Assembly: GCA_017535105.1 (NCBI GenBank)
Contig: JAFXUI010000004.1
Location: 62,001-126,000, forward strand
From: Alphaproteobacteria bacterium
Lineage (GTDB): Bacteria; Pseudomonadota; Alphaproteobacteria; Rs-D84
Length of the DNA: 64,000 nt
Direction: 5' to 3'
Translations under genes and position numbers: made by a program
Part shown: positions 42,744-52,469 of the stretch, piece by piece
Layout of the letters: each line of letters opens with the position of its first letter
Numbering within the stretch: the first letter of the stretch is position 1
The notes under the pieces: generated by a model
Seen by the model: the letters and a program-made list of their open reading frames with translations, nothing else
What the model was told of the DNA's origin: nothing
Databases searched by the model: none

Positions 42744-45700
42744 ATGGTAAAAAAGATACTGCCGTTTTTGTGTAGTTTGGCGCCATTGTATGCGTTTGGT
42801 GCCGATATTGTTGATATTCCAGCCAGTACAGATACTATAAATCTGACGACAAATAAGTATGCTGTGATTACTGCGGGAACGGGTGTAAATGTCACAAATA
42901 CTGTCGATATTGATGGGTTCCTTAGTGTTCTTAATGTGGCAAGTGTTACCCCACCGGTCAGTGCGGGTGGCGATTTATATGTTTTGAATACGGCGGGCTC
43001 GGCGGCGGGTGTGTTCGGCCTTACCAGTGGTGGCGCGATGTCTATTGACGGTGATGTCAGTATTGATGCAACGCGCGGTTTAAGTTTAAATGGCAGTGTG
43101 CCTGTGGCGATGACGATTGGTGGTGATGTTGCCGCAAATGGTTCGTTTACGGTCGCAAATGCAACAAATTTTTCTTCGGGTGCAATAACATCTGCGGACG
43201 TGTTGTCGATTGATGCAACAAGTATTACAAGTGGAAATATTGTTTCGTCAAATGGAGCTTCGCACGTTGTTGCGACCGGTGCTTTGAATATCGGTGGATT
43301 TAAAACCCAGGGAACATCGGGTAACACAACTATTGGTGGTGCAACAATTGCAACGGGTGATATACAGAATGCTGTTGGCACAATGACAATTACATCGGGC
43401 GGTGTGTTTACTGGCTCGGGCAGTATCGAAAATTCTGGTACCAAGTTGGAAATTGATGCGGGCGCAATGACAATTGCGGGTACACTGAAAAACGATGCAA
43501 CAAATGGCACGTTGGATATAGCAGCAACATTGTTAACGGTAAATGGTGGTGACGCAAATAATTCTTCGTTTGTGAATACTGGGGTTGCGGTATTTAATGT
43601 TACGGGTGCGACCACGTTTGCAAATGGTATGAATTTGTCGGGTATGGTAAATAACGGCACGACACAAACAGACAGTTTGACTCTGAATACCGGAACATTG
43701 TCGTTGGGTACAGATACAATAATCGCAAATGATAATGCGGTTGTAAATATAACGGTGAACAATGGTGTGTTGGGTAATGTGACAACGCCAACAATCGCGA
43801 TTTCTAATGGTGATCCAGAGGATACTAATGCACACAATAACGCGCAAATGACGTTAAGTGGTCGTGGTGTTGGTGTGACAACGGTTTATAACAATGGTGG
43901 TACACTTACCATTGGTACGGGTGGCAATACCAACAGTGATGTTATCAAGATTTCTGGTGGTGTCACCGCATTGGCGGGTACGACAACAAACATTGGTACT
44001 GAAAATAACACCCAGGCATTAAATATTGGTGGTAATGTTTCTAATGCTGGAACGATGAAGTTGTATGGCAAAGATATAACTTTGGCGGGTGTTTCTAACA
44101 ATGGTGCAAATTCCAGTTTGATTATCAGTGCGCCGACCAGCAACGGTTCGGTGACTATCAATAATGCAATTACAAATGCGGTTGGTACAACATCTATTAC
44201 TGCAAGGGACGTAACATTGCATGGTGTTACAAATACAAGTGGTACATTTAATATCACTGGTTCGGACAGCGCGGGTGTTGCGCTTTCATCGGGTGCAATC
44301 ACTGTTGATGGCGGTGTAATGAACCTGAATGCATGGGCCGGTGGTGTTTCTGCGGATTCTGTTGCGGTAAACGGTGGTGTGTTAAATCTTGGTAATTCTG
44401 TATATGGTTTAACATCGGCGGGCAATATCAGTGTTGCCGGTAATGTGAACTTGGCGCCGGCTGGTGCAACGGGCGCGGGTGATGTTTATTTAACCGCAAC
44501 CGGCAGTAATATATCATTCTCGTCAACTGGTGGTGATGTAACGGTTGGTGGAAACATTGTCGCAACGGCAAACGACAGTATCCGTTCTGCAACATTTGAT
44601 GGTACAACAATAAAAGTGTTGGGTGCCAATGGGGTCAGCGCCCAGAACAAAGGTCGTGTTGTTTTTGGAACTGCGGGCACGACATCAACACTGAATATTA
44701 CGAATGCTTTAAGTGCTACGAATGGTGGTCGTGTTGATATTTATTCTGGGACATCAACGGCGGCATCTGTTACGCAATCGGGTACGGGTATAATTGCAGC
44801 GCATAAAGATAGTGGAAGCATTGTTGCGAACAATGGTGCGATAAATATTTCAAATGGTGTTTGGTTTGATTCAACGGCGACTGCAACCAGTGGTTTGTTT
44901 GTTGATACAACTTCTGTAGATGCGTTTACATTAAAAACAGATGCAACGGCGGCGGGTACCGATATCACAATAAACAATGGAATGTCGGTGGCCAGTGGTA
45001 AAACATTAAGTTTAGATTCCGCGCACGATGTGTCGATTGCAGGTAACGTTGGGTTGGCGGGTGTATTAGATGTTGATGCGGTAAATGCGGCAACGTTTAA
45101 TGGTGCGGTCACAACAAGCGGTGGTTTTGATGTTGTGGCCAAGACAATAAAGGTTGCAGATGTCACAAATAATGCGGGTACGGTATCATTAGACGCAAGT
45201 GTTGTCGATGGTTTAATTACATCGTTTGCAAATAATACGATAACAAACAGTGGTAACTTTACCGCAAATGCCGACAAAAATATTGACTTTGGTACGTTTG
45301 GTTCAACGGCGGGTACCGTTACAATAAATTCGGCAAATGGTAATGTCACGACTGGTGCGTTTTCTGTATCGGGCGGTACAGCGGCGGTGACTGGCGCGGT
45401 TGTGAATTTGGCGTCGCTGAATTTAACTGCGGGTGAAACAACAATCACAAGTGATGATATCAATATTACTGGTGCGGCCAACATTACCGGTAATATGATT
45501 CAGGGTGGGGCGGTGGCCAGTGCTTTACAGTTGGTGAACACATCAACATTTGATGCGACAAGTTTGACAATTACATCGGGTGGATTTACCGCAAGTACCG
45601 GTGCAACAACATATACTATTGCTGGTTTGGCTGATATGGGTACAGGTATTACAGTTGCAAATAACGCAACGGCAAATATTATCAGTACAAACAATGCGAT

Positions 45701-47957
45701 TACTACATCGGGCGATATTACAAATAATGGTGTGTTGTCGTTGGTAGCATCAGGGGTAACAGCCAATGACATTATCAACAACAAGACATTGTCTGTTGAT
45801 ATCGGCACAGGTGTATTGGGTGCCACATCGTTCGCAAATAACACGGGTGCAACAGCTGTCTTGACTGGTACGGGTATGAACTTGACCGGAACAACGACAA
45901 TCGCTGGTAATTTGTATCAGAATTATGCGGGTGCGTTGGCATCGGGTGATGTAAATATCGATACAAACAATTATACGATTACTACATCGAATCTTGCGGT
46001 GACAAGTGATATCAATCAAACTTCGTCTGCTTTGATTGTGAACAGCAGTGATGTTTCGGTTGGTGGCAACATTATCGCAACAGATTTAACTATCAATGCA
46101 GATCCAACAACGACTTGGTCAACAATTGCTGTGACTGGTAATGTTTCGGGCAATGTAAAAATACGTGGTCTGAAACGTATGACGATTGGTGGCAATTATC
46201 TGTATGATGATAACAGTATGTTACATGCGGCGATTTTGCCATATCCGACATTGAACTATTGGGCAGATGTTTCGTTGGCTGATGATGATACGTTGGGTCA
46301 AATTACAAACCGTGACAATGACCCGCACAATGCGTTGATTTATGTTGGTGGTCGTTTCGCAAGCGATATATCAATAAACAATCTGGGTGACGATTTGAAC
46401 AGTGAACCATTGGTTGCACCACAAATGGGAATCAATTTGTACAGTGTTGTTGACCAGGGTTCTGCGATTTGGTTGTTGTATGCCGATGGTGGTTTAAGTG
46501 ATTTGGCAACCAAGATTCGTAATTTGAAGGTTAATTTCTGTAATGCCGATGGTTCAAAATGTTTCAATTACTTTGACTCATTCTCTACGGTTGGTGTTGT
46601 GAACCCAGCGAACAGCGCAACCGAAGACGATTTGCCAATTTATCTGTCGGTGCGTGATTATGATAATGATGGTGTGAACGACAGTTTGTATATCGTGTTT
46701 GATCCACGCTTTGGTGGGCCGGTGAAAGTGTTTGATACCGAATCGATTGTTGATCGTGTGACCGACAGTACCGATGGCGAAGTCATGTCCGCAAATGCGA
46801 TTGATGAAATGATTGCTGGTCAATTGTTGGATAGCGGTTTTGCAACTGATTCACCAATTGAAGCAATACCAATTGCCTTTGCTGATACGAATTTGTCGGA
46901 TTTGGCGAACGAATTGTATGACCGTATGGAACAGTATGTTATTGACCATAATGGTACATCGTTGGCAAGAATGGCGCGCTTGTTACAGCCACGTGAAATT
47001 GAACAGTTTGCTGGTGATGTTGCGTTAAATGAACATACAACTTTCCGTGGATTCGAAGACCACATGTTTGATGAATTTATTTGGAATCGTAATCGTAACC
47101 TGAAAAAAGCATGGTTCGATGTTGATTTCGGAATGTTCCGTCATGACGTATCTGATAATAAAACATTATTGGGTAATCGCTTTAATGTCACTGCGGGCTT
47201 TGATTGGAAGTCTTCATCAAAATCTGTATTAGGATTGGCGGCACACGTTTCGCACATGGTGTCGAAAAATTCTGATGATATGGATTTGGGCTATATGCCG
47301 GGTGTTTCTATTGCAGGACATAACAGCACAGAAGTTGCCGATACAAATATCGGAATTGGTGGCTATTTAATGCACACATTGGGGACCAAGGCTCGTGTTT
47401 ATGGAAATGCCTTTATCGACATGCATTTGTTTGATGTTTCACGCCAAGAAAACTATGTTTCCGATATTGATGGATTTGGTACCGCGTTCAGTTTGATTTC
47501 GGAATGGGGCTTGATGCACGATTGGTTGAATCAATACGTTGTTGGTAATTTGTATGCGCGTGTCGGATATAACTTTGGATTCTCGGTACGTGAAGATGCA
47601 GATGATGAAGAATATATGCATTTGACATCTGACGGTTATGCGATATTCACACCGGGTTATTCATTGATTGCCCAGAAACGTATTTATACATCGCCATGGT
47701 TCCAAATTCGTCCGTATGCATCAATTGGTGTTGAATATGACGTGTTGGGAATGCCAGATGTTACAAAATACAAATTCGCATCGGCAAGATCGTATACCGA
47801 ATATGAAATCGACCACGATCCATTGTGGACAAATATCGGTTGCGGTTTAGAGATGTTGTCTGCGGGTGGGTACCAGGTTGGATTTGATTATCGCTATCAA
47901 TATAACGAGTTCTTACAGATTCATAACTTGCGCCTGTCGGGTTCATACAGATTCTAA
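42744..47957 (+). CDS. Autotransporter with beta-helix passenger and C-terminal barrel, 1737 aa
   Basis: Classical type Va autotransporter. Signal peptide residues 1-19 (ending AFGA). From ~25 to ~1150 the passenger is a Gly/Asn/Thr/Ser-rich repeat of beta-helix rungs (ITNNG, NGGVL, GGNI-type repeats); no protease or known binding motif is seen. Residues ~1150-1440 form a junction (FDPRFGGPVKVFDTESIV, then an alpha-helical stretch). From ~1455 (WFDVDFGMFRHDVSDN) a 12-strand-type barrel runs to the end, finishing LRLSGSYRF with the final aromatic. Passenger is likely surface displayed, perhaps an adhesin. Bracketed by its own promoter and a bidirectional terminator with polA. Confidence 0.88.
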   Translation: MVKKILPFLCSLAPLYAFGADIVDIPASTDTINLTTNKYAVITAGTGVNVTNTVDIDGFLSVLNVASVTPPVSAGGDLYVLNTAGSAAGVFGLTSGGAMSIDGDVSIDATRGLSLNGSVPVAMTIGGDVAANGSFTVANATNFSSGAITSADVLSIDATSITSGNIVSSNGASHVVATGALNIGGFKTQGTSGNTTIGGATIATGDIQNAVGTMTITSGGVFTGSGSIENSGTKLEIDAGAMTIAGTLKNDATNGTLDIAATLLTVNGGDANNSSFVNTGVAVFNVTGATTFANGMNLSGMVNNGTTQTDSLTLNTGTLSLGTDTIIANDNAVVNITVNNGVLGNVTTPTIAISNGDPEDTNAHNNAQMTLSGRGVGVTTVYNNGGTLTIGTGGNTNSDVIKISGGVTALAGTTTNIGTENNTQALNIGGNVSNAGTMKLYGKDITLAGVSNNGANSSLIISAPTSNGSVTINNAITNAVGTTSITARDVTLHGVTNTSGTFNITGSDSAGVALSSGAITVDGGVMNLNAWAGGVSADSVAVNGGVLNLGNSVYGLTSAGNISVAGNVNLAPAGATGAGDVYLTATGSNISFSSTGGDVTVGGNIVATANDSIRSATFDGTTIKVLGANGVSAQNKGRVVFGTAGTTSTLNITNALSATNGGRVDIYSGTSTAASVTQSGTGIIAAHKDSGSIVANNGAINISNGVWFDSTATATSGLFVDTTSVDAFTLKTDATAAGTDITINNGMSVASGKTLSLDSAHDVSIAGNVGLAGVLDVDAVNAATFNGAVTTSGGFDVVAKTIKVADVTNNAGTVSLDASVVDGLITSFANNTITNSGNFTANADKNIDFGTFGSTAGTVTINSANGNVTTGAFSVSGGTAAVTGAVVNLASLNLTAGETTITSDDINITGAANITGNMIQGGAVASALQLVNTSTFDATSLTITSGGFTASTGATTYTIAGLADMGTGITVANNATANIISTNNAITTSGDITNNGVLSLVASGVTANDIINNKTLSVDIGTGVLGATSFANNTGATAVLTGTGMNLTGTTTIAGNLYQNYAGALASGDVNIDTNNYTITTSNLAVTSDINQTSSALIVNSSDVSVGGNIIATDLTINADPTTTWSTIAVTGNVSGNVKIRGLKRMTIGGNYLYDDNSMLHAAILPYPTLNYWADVSLADDDTLGQITNRDNDPHNALIYVGGRFASDISINNLGDDLNSEPLVAPQMGINLYSVVDQGSAIWLLYADGGLSDLATKIRNLKVNFCNADGSKCFNYFDSFSTVGVVNPANSATEDDLPIYLSVRDYDNDGVNDSLYIVFDPRFGGPVKVFDTESIVDRVTDSTDGEVMSANAIDEMIAGQLLDSGFATDSPIEAIPIAFADTNLSDLANELYDRMEQYVIDHNGTSLARMARLLQPREIEQFAGDVALNEHTTFRGFEDHMFDEFIWNRNRNLKKAWFDVDFGMFRHDVSDNKTLLGNRFNVTAGFDWKSSSKSVLGLAAHVSHMVSKNSDDMDLGYMPGVSIAGHNSTEVADTNIGIGGYLMHTLGTKARVYGNAFIDMHLFDVSRQENYVSDIDGFGTAFSLISEWGLMHDWLNQYVVGNLYARVGYNFGFSVREDADDEEYMHLTSDGYAIFTPGYSLIAQKRIYTSPWFQIRPYASIGVEYDVLGMPDVTKYKFASARSYTEYEIDHDPLWTNIGCGLEMLSAGGYQVGFDYRYQYNEFLQIHNLRLSGSYRF

Positions 47958-47960
47958 TAA

Positions 47961-47988
47961 AAAAACGTCCAATCGGGCGTTTTTTATT
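47961..47988. terminator. Bidirectional terminator between autotransporter and polA
   Basis: AAACGTCC-AATC-GGGCGTTT (one G-U pair) with A/T runs on both sides. Confidence 0.75.
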
Positions 47989-50767
47989 TTCCCCATTTGG
48001 TTCCGATAACATATTCGGCAACCAATGGTACAGATATTTTTGTAACGTTTTCCATTGCGTATTTAATCTTTTTCGCAAATTCATCAGCACGTTCTTCGGC
48101 GCATTCGAAAATAATTTCATCGTGAACCTGCATAATCATTGATATAACGTCATTGTTCGGTACGACAATATTGTTATACACATCGACCATTGCACGGCGG
48201 ACGATATCGGCCTCAAAACCCTGAATTGGTGCGTTGACGGCGGCACGCATTGCGTACGCACGCATACGCGGGTTTTTGACGTCTGGTAATTCAATACGGC
48301 GACCCCACGGGGTATAAACACAAGCGTGTTTTGAAACAAAGTCGTGGACGTCATCGATATATTTTCTTATTTCCGGTATGCCCGCCATATATGAATTGAT
48401 AATATCGTTTGCGGCGTTGCGTGATATACCAAGTTGACCCGATAAACCGAAAGACGATATGCCATAGATAATCGAGAAATTGACCGTTTTGGCGGCGCGG
48501 CGCATTTCTTTTGGTACCGGCGCACCCGCGGCAATTCCGAAAATCTTGCGCGCGGTCTGTTCGTGAATATCATCGCCGTTGTTAAATGTTTCACGGAATG
48601 TCGCAACGTTCGCAACGTCTGCCAACAATCGCAATTGAATTTGCGAATAGTCCACCGATATCAATACGCGGCCCGCGGGCGCAACAAAACATTTTCGTAT
48701 CTCTTCACCCAGTTCGGTTTTAATCGGAATGTTTTGTAAGTTTGGATCGCGACTGGACAGGCGGCCCGTGTTCGTGCTGGTCTGTAAATATGTTGTGTGA
48801 ATACGGCCATCGGCGGCGATTTGTTTTGGCAACGCGTCCGCATATGTGCCGGCAAGTTTTGCGATTGAACGCCAAGATAAAATCTTTTCGATAATCGGGT
48901 GCGCGTCAACCATATCGTTCAGTGTTTCGGCATCGGTGGAACGTTTGCGATTTTCAGGCAGTTTTAATTCATCAAATAATACAGCACCTAATTGTTTTGG
49001 ACTTGCGATATTAAATTCGTGACCGGCCAATTCCCAGATTTCATTTTCTAATTTTTGTAACTGGTCGTGAAATGCGCCCGATAAACTCTGGAGGCCCGCG
49101 CGATTTACCAACACACCATTACATTCCATACGCATTAAAATCGGCATCAATGGCAAATCACACGTTTCATATAATTTGCGCAGTTTTTCATTTGCGTTTA
49201 ATTCGGGGCGCATAAGTTTATACAGTGCCATACAAACCGAAGCGTCTTCGGCGGCATACGGTGCGGCAACATTTATGTCCAGCATATCAAAATGTCGGTC
49301 TGCATCACGCATGGTTGCCGGGAAAAGTGAAGCAAAAGAAATATTGTTATGCCCAAGGTATTTTGTCGCCAATTCATCAAGTCCATGTCCGTGTAACGAA
49401 CCGTGTAATGCGTACGACAATAACATTGTATCATCAATCGGACGAATCGCCGATGTATCCCAACTCTCGTTTTCCAAAATATGTAAATCGTATTTCAGAT
49501 TATGTCCAACCTTTGTAATATTGGGGTTTGTGAAAATCGGCCATAAATGTTCGCGTACCGTTTTGATATCCAATTGATTTGGCGCAATCGTATTTGTCGC
49601 GAATAAATCGCCCGCAGACGTGATATGCCGAATCGGAATATATGCGCCACGTGTCGAATCGGTGGCAATTGATATGCCGACAACTTTATCGGTTATCTGG
49701 TCCAGTCCGGTTGTTTCGGTGTCAAACGCGATAACGTCTTTTACGCCTGACAAAAATTCGTCCAGTTCCGAAGCAGTGCGAATTATCACAAACTCACTTG
49801 CGATTTTGTTTTGTGCGGTGGGCGCGGCTGGGGTGGGGGCGTTCGGTTCAATATCGGTTGGACACGCGGACCCCGGAAACACCATTGTTGGTGCGACCGC
49901 GTCTGGATTGAATTTCGACAATGGAAAAAGTTTTTCTATCTTTGCCGCCAATGATGCGCTTTCAATTTGTTCGCGCACAAACTTCAATGCCATGGGTGTA
50001 TTAAATACCATTGGCGCAAGGACAAGTCCGTTTAAATCAACATCTGTTTTCAATGTCACCAGTTGGCGTGATATGTATGCCATTTCACGATTGTCACGCA
50101 GCATATTTCGCACGCGTTCATTTTCAACATCGTCAATGTGCGCATATAAATTATCAAGCGAACCGAATCGGTTGATAAGTTCGGTTGCTTTTTTTGGACC
50201 AATGCCACGTACGCCCGGAACATTGTCGGTTGAATCGCCCATTAATGATTGTACATCGATAACTTGGTCGGGACGGACACCAAACTTTTCGAATACTTCG
50301 GGTTCGTGAATTTCGTGTGCCTTCATACCGTCATATAAAAACACGCGGTCATTCACCAATTGCATTAAATCTTTATCACTGGTGATAATGCGGGTTTTGT
50401 CGTTGGTATTTATCTGGGCCAGTGTGGCGATAACATCATCGGCCTCAACCCCCGGAATACATAAAACAGGAATGCCCATATCGGCAAGTCCGGTACGAAT
50501 CATAACACCCTGGGCAACCAGGTCCGCCGGTGTTTCACTGCGGTTCATTTTGTATTCGGGGTAAATGTCTTGGCGGAAAGAAATTCGTGATGCGTCAAAA
50601 ACGCATACAAACGAATCGTTTGGTTTTGCGGCGGCGAACACCGGTAAAACCATATTGAAAAATCCGTATACTGCACCGGTTGGGGTTCCGTCCGTGCGTG
50701 TCAGGCGACTGTGCACACCATAGTACGCGCGAAATAACAAAGAATTACCATCAATCAGTGTCAGCAT
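47984..50767 (-). CDS. polA: DNA polymerase I
   Basis: Repair and Okazaki-fragment polymerase, 927 aa with all three domains: 5'-3' exonuclease (residues ~1-285; DGNSLLFRAYYG, VEADDVIATLA, GDSTDNVPGVRGIGPKKA), an intact 3'-5' exonuclease (FDTETTGL with both acidic residues) and the polymerase (~520-927). Motif B is RRAAKTVNFSIIYGISSFGLS and motif C MQVHDEIIFE. Motif A reads VDYSQIQLR; the Glu normally at the steric gate (E710 in E. coli) is Gln711 here. It is a single gene. Confidence 0.96.
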   Translation of the reverse strand: MLTLIDGNSLLFRAYYGVHSRLTRTDGTPTGAVYGFFNMVLPVFAAAKPNDSFVCVFDASRISFRQDIYPEYKMNRSETPADLVAQGVMIRTGLADMGIPVLCIPGVEADDVIATLAQINTNDKTRIITSDKDLMQLVNDRVFLYDGMKAHEIHEPEVFEKFGVRPDQVIDVQSLMGDSTDNVPGVRGIGPKKATELINRFGSLDNLYAHIDDVENERVRNMLRDNREMAYISRQLVTLKTDVDLNGLVLAPMVFNTPMALKFVREQIESASLAAKIEKLFPLSKFNPDAVAPTMVFPGSACPTDIEPNAPTPAAPTAQNKIASEFVIIRTASELDEFLSGVKDVIAFDTETTGLDQITDKVVGISIATDSTRGAYIPIRHITSAGDLFATNTIAPNQLDIKTVREHLWPIFTNPNITKVGHNLKYDLHILENESWDTSAIRPIDDTMLLSYALHGSLHGHGLDELATKYLGHNNISFASLFPATMRDADRHFDMLDINVAAPYAAEDASVCMALYKLMRPELNANEKLRKLYETCDLPLMPILMRMECNGVLVNRAGLQSLSGAFHDQLQKLENEIWELAGHEFNIASPKQLGAVLFDELKLPENRKRSTDAETLNDMVDAHPIIEKILSWRSIAKLAGTYADALPKQIAADGRIHTTYLQTSTNTGRLSSRDPNLQNIPIKTELGEEIRKCFVAPAGRVLISVDYSQIQLRLLADVANVATFRETFNNGDDIHEQTARKIFGIAAGAPVPKEMRRAAKTVNFSIIYGISSFGLSGQLGISRNAANDIINSYMAGIPEIRKYIDDVHDFVSKHACVYTPWGRRIELPDVKNPRMRAYAMRAAVNAPIQGFEADIVRRAMVDVYNNIVVPNNDVISMIMQVHDEIIFECAEERADEFAKKIKYAMENVTKISVPLVAEYVIGTKWGK

Positions 50768-50783
50768 ACAGATTTAACCCATA

Positions 50784-51359
50784 TTAAAATATGTAACGCA
50801 ATTTAACGCGAGCGTCATAATGCAGGGCACTTATGCTGTCGTCAATTGGTGCCGGAATGTCGATAAGCGCAGATGTGTACAATACGCGACCTTCGACATC
50901 AATTTTGAACGGCAATGCTGGGATATCCAGTGTCGCACCCAACATACCTTGGTACACTGGTTTACCAGATTTATCATAGTCAAATGTTGCGCCGATTTCG
51001 TCTTTGTCCATATCAACGTTCAATACCATACCAATACCACCACCGATATATGGTGTCAAAACAACCAAGCCCGGCATTTTTACGTACGCGTTGATTGCCG
51101 CAATTTGTGTGTCGGCATATTTCCCGTCCAGATAGTTATATTCGGCTTCCAATCTTATAACCGGAATATCAACACCGGCCACGATGCCGTATGATTGGGC
51201 GGCAGCCTTGTATTCATCAACGTGTTCAAGTTTCAATTCTTGACGACCAAAGCCCGCAGTTGCACCGGTATAGAAATCAAATACCAGTCCCGCGTTAGCA
51301 TTTGCCATGCCAACCATCAAAGTTGCAATGGTTAAAATTGATGCAGATTTTAATTTCAT
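50784..51359 (-). CDS. Outer-membrane beta-barrel protein, 191 aa
   Basis: The start at 51359 (MKLKSASILTIATLMVGMANANA) gives a signal peptide; a longer reading runs into the pth promoter region. The mature ~168 residues are alternating strands: FDFYTGATAGFGRQEL, YGIVAGVDIPVIRLEAEYNYL, LTPYIGGGIGMVL, YQGMLGATLDIPALPFKIDVEGRVLYT and the last strand ARVKLRYIF with terminal Phe. This fits an eight-stranded OmpX/OmpA-barrel or opacity-like protein. It is divergent from pth with about 46 bases between. Confidence 0.8.
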   Translation of the reverse strand: MKLKSASILTIATLMVGMANANAGLVFDFYTGATAGFGRQELKLEHVDEYKAAAQSYGIVAGVDIPVIRLEAEYNYLDGKYADTQIAAINAYVKMPGLVVLTPYIGGGIGMVLNVDMDKDEIGATFDYDKSGKPVYQGMLGATLDIPALPFKIDVEGRVLYTSALIDIPAPIDDSISALHYDARVKLRYIF

Positions 51360-51405
51360 ATTTTTCTCCTTTGTGTGATAATATAGTAAAAAAAGAGACA
51401 TAACT

Positions 51406-51927
51406 ATGCAAGAAAATAAACCCATAATGGTCGTTGGCTTGGGGAACCCAGGCAGCGAATATGAACGCACAAGACATAATGTCGGCTTTATGGCGGTGAC
51501 GCACTTAGCGGGCGAAAACGCGACTTGGAAACGTGAACACGATGCGTTGACATCGCGTGCGGTTGTTGGTGATGCGCGTGTGCTGTTTGTCCAGCCAATG
51601 ACTTTTATGAATTTGTCGGGTAATGCGGTTGGTGCGCTGGCGCGGTTCTATAAAATACCAACGGAAAACATTGTCGTTATTCACGATGATATGGATATTC
51701 CGGTCGGCACGATTCGGGAAAAGATTGGCGGGGGCAGTGCGGGTCACAACGGCATTAAATCAATCGATTCGGCGGTGGGTACGGAATATCGCCGCATACG
51801 CATTGGTATCGGTCACCCACGTGATTTTGGGTTAAAAATAGACCCTGCGGACTGGGTGCTGGGTCGATTTAATGACGAAGACTTTGCCAAAATAGAATCA
51901 GCAATCAAAACGATTAAGATGCAATAA
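51406..51927 (+). CDS. pth: Peptidyl-tRNA hydrolase
   Basis: Recycles peptidyl-tRNA dropped from ribosomes. GLGNPG with Asn14, TRHNVGF with catalytic His24, QPMTFMNLSG, HDDMDIPVG with the Asp, and GSAGHNGIKSI are all present. Length 173 aa is a little short because the C-terminal tail is trimmed. The -10 is probably TATAGT (51382-51387), with AAAGAGA as ribosome site. Confidence 0.95.
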   Translation: MQENKPIMVVGLGNPGSEYERTRHNVGFMAVTHLAGENATWKREHDALTSRAVVGDARVLFVQPMTFMNLSGNAVGALARFYKIPTENIVVIHDDMDIPVGTIREKIGGGSAGHNGIKSIDSAVGTEYRRIRIGIGHPRDFGLKIDPADWVLGRFNDEDFAKIESAIKTIKMQ

Positions 51928-51935
51928 TAAAGGTA

Positions 51936-52460
51936 TTATTCTTGGGTTGATTGGGTTTGAACCGCATCTGCTGCTGCCTTGTGCAACATTTTAGACAGAT
52001 AGATTTTAGCGGCGCTAGTGATATTGTACAGATCTTGGTAATTATTTTGTGGATCTGTAATTTTTGTGGGCTCTGCCGATGTTCCACGTCTCCAATAACA
52101 GTCATAACCATTATTTGTTCCGTCTGATGTTGAACTTGCGGGACATTTTACACATCTTTGGGAGGTTGCATAATAAAAATAACCAGCGGCGCAAGGTTCA
52201 CATGCTGTGTTATCCGAATTTTTCTTGTAACCATTTATACAATCCCATGGACAGTTGTCTTGATTGAAACCAGAGCCAGGGCCAGTATTTGTGGCATTAG
52301 CACGAGATGTACAGGCAGAACAAATTTTACTGCTGCCCATTCCTTGTTTACAGTATTCTCCAGAGCCGCAGTCGGCAGATGTTTCGCATGCTAGAGCCCC
52401 TAAAGATATAAATAGCACACAAGTAAGAGATAGAAATATTGTTTTAATATTTGTCCACAT
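51936..52460 (-). CDS. Secreted cysteine-rich protein, 174 aa
   Basis: Signal peptide residues 1-24. The mature protein begins CETSADCGSGEYC and has about twelve cysteines in pairs (CSAC, CPWDC, CEPC, CVKC, GYDC) with Gly/Tyr/Asn spacers, resembling a growth-factor-receptor or TNFR-type module (CEPCAAGYFYYATSQRCVKCP). No known family assigned. It is the last gene of the minus-strand operon 56064 (type A) - 53288 (lipoprotein) - 52460, with only 9 bases to the gene upstream, so it is co-expressed with a type-A cysteine-rich family protein. Confidence 0.75.
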   Translation of the reverse strand: MWTNIKTIFLSLTCVLFISLGALACETSADCGSGEYCKQGMGSSKICSACTSRANATNTGPGSGFNQDNCPWDCINGYKKNSDNTACEPCAAGYFYYATSQRCVKCPASSTSDGTNNGYDCYWRRGTSAEPTKITDPQNNYQDLYNITSAAKIYLSKMLHKAAADAVQTQSTQE

Positions 52461-52469
52461 GTGTAAACC

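Noticed and set aside
42683-43837. 384-aa open frame on the minus strand
   Set aside because: It is the complement of the autotransporter passenger; repetitive Gly/Asn/Thr codons keep the opposite frame open. It has no credible start region or composition of a real protein.
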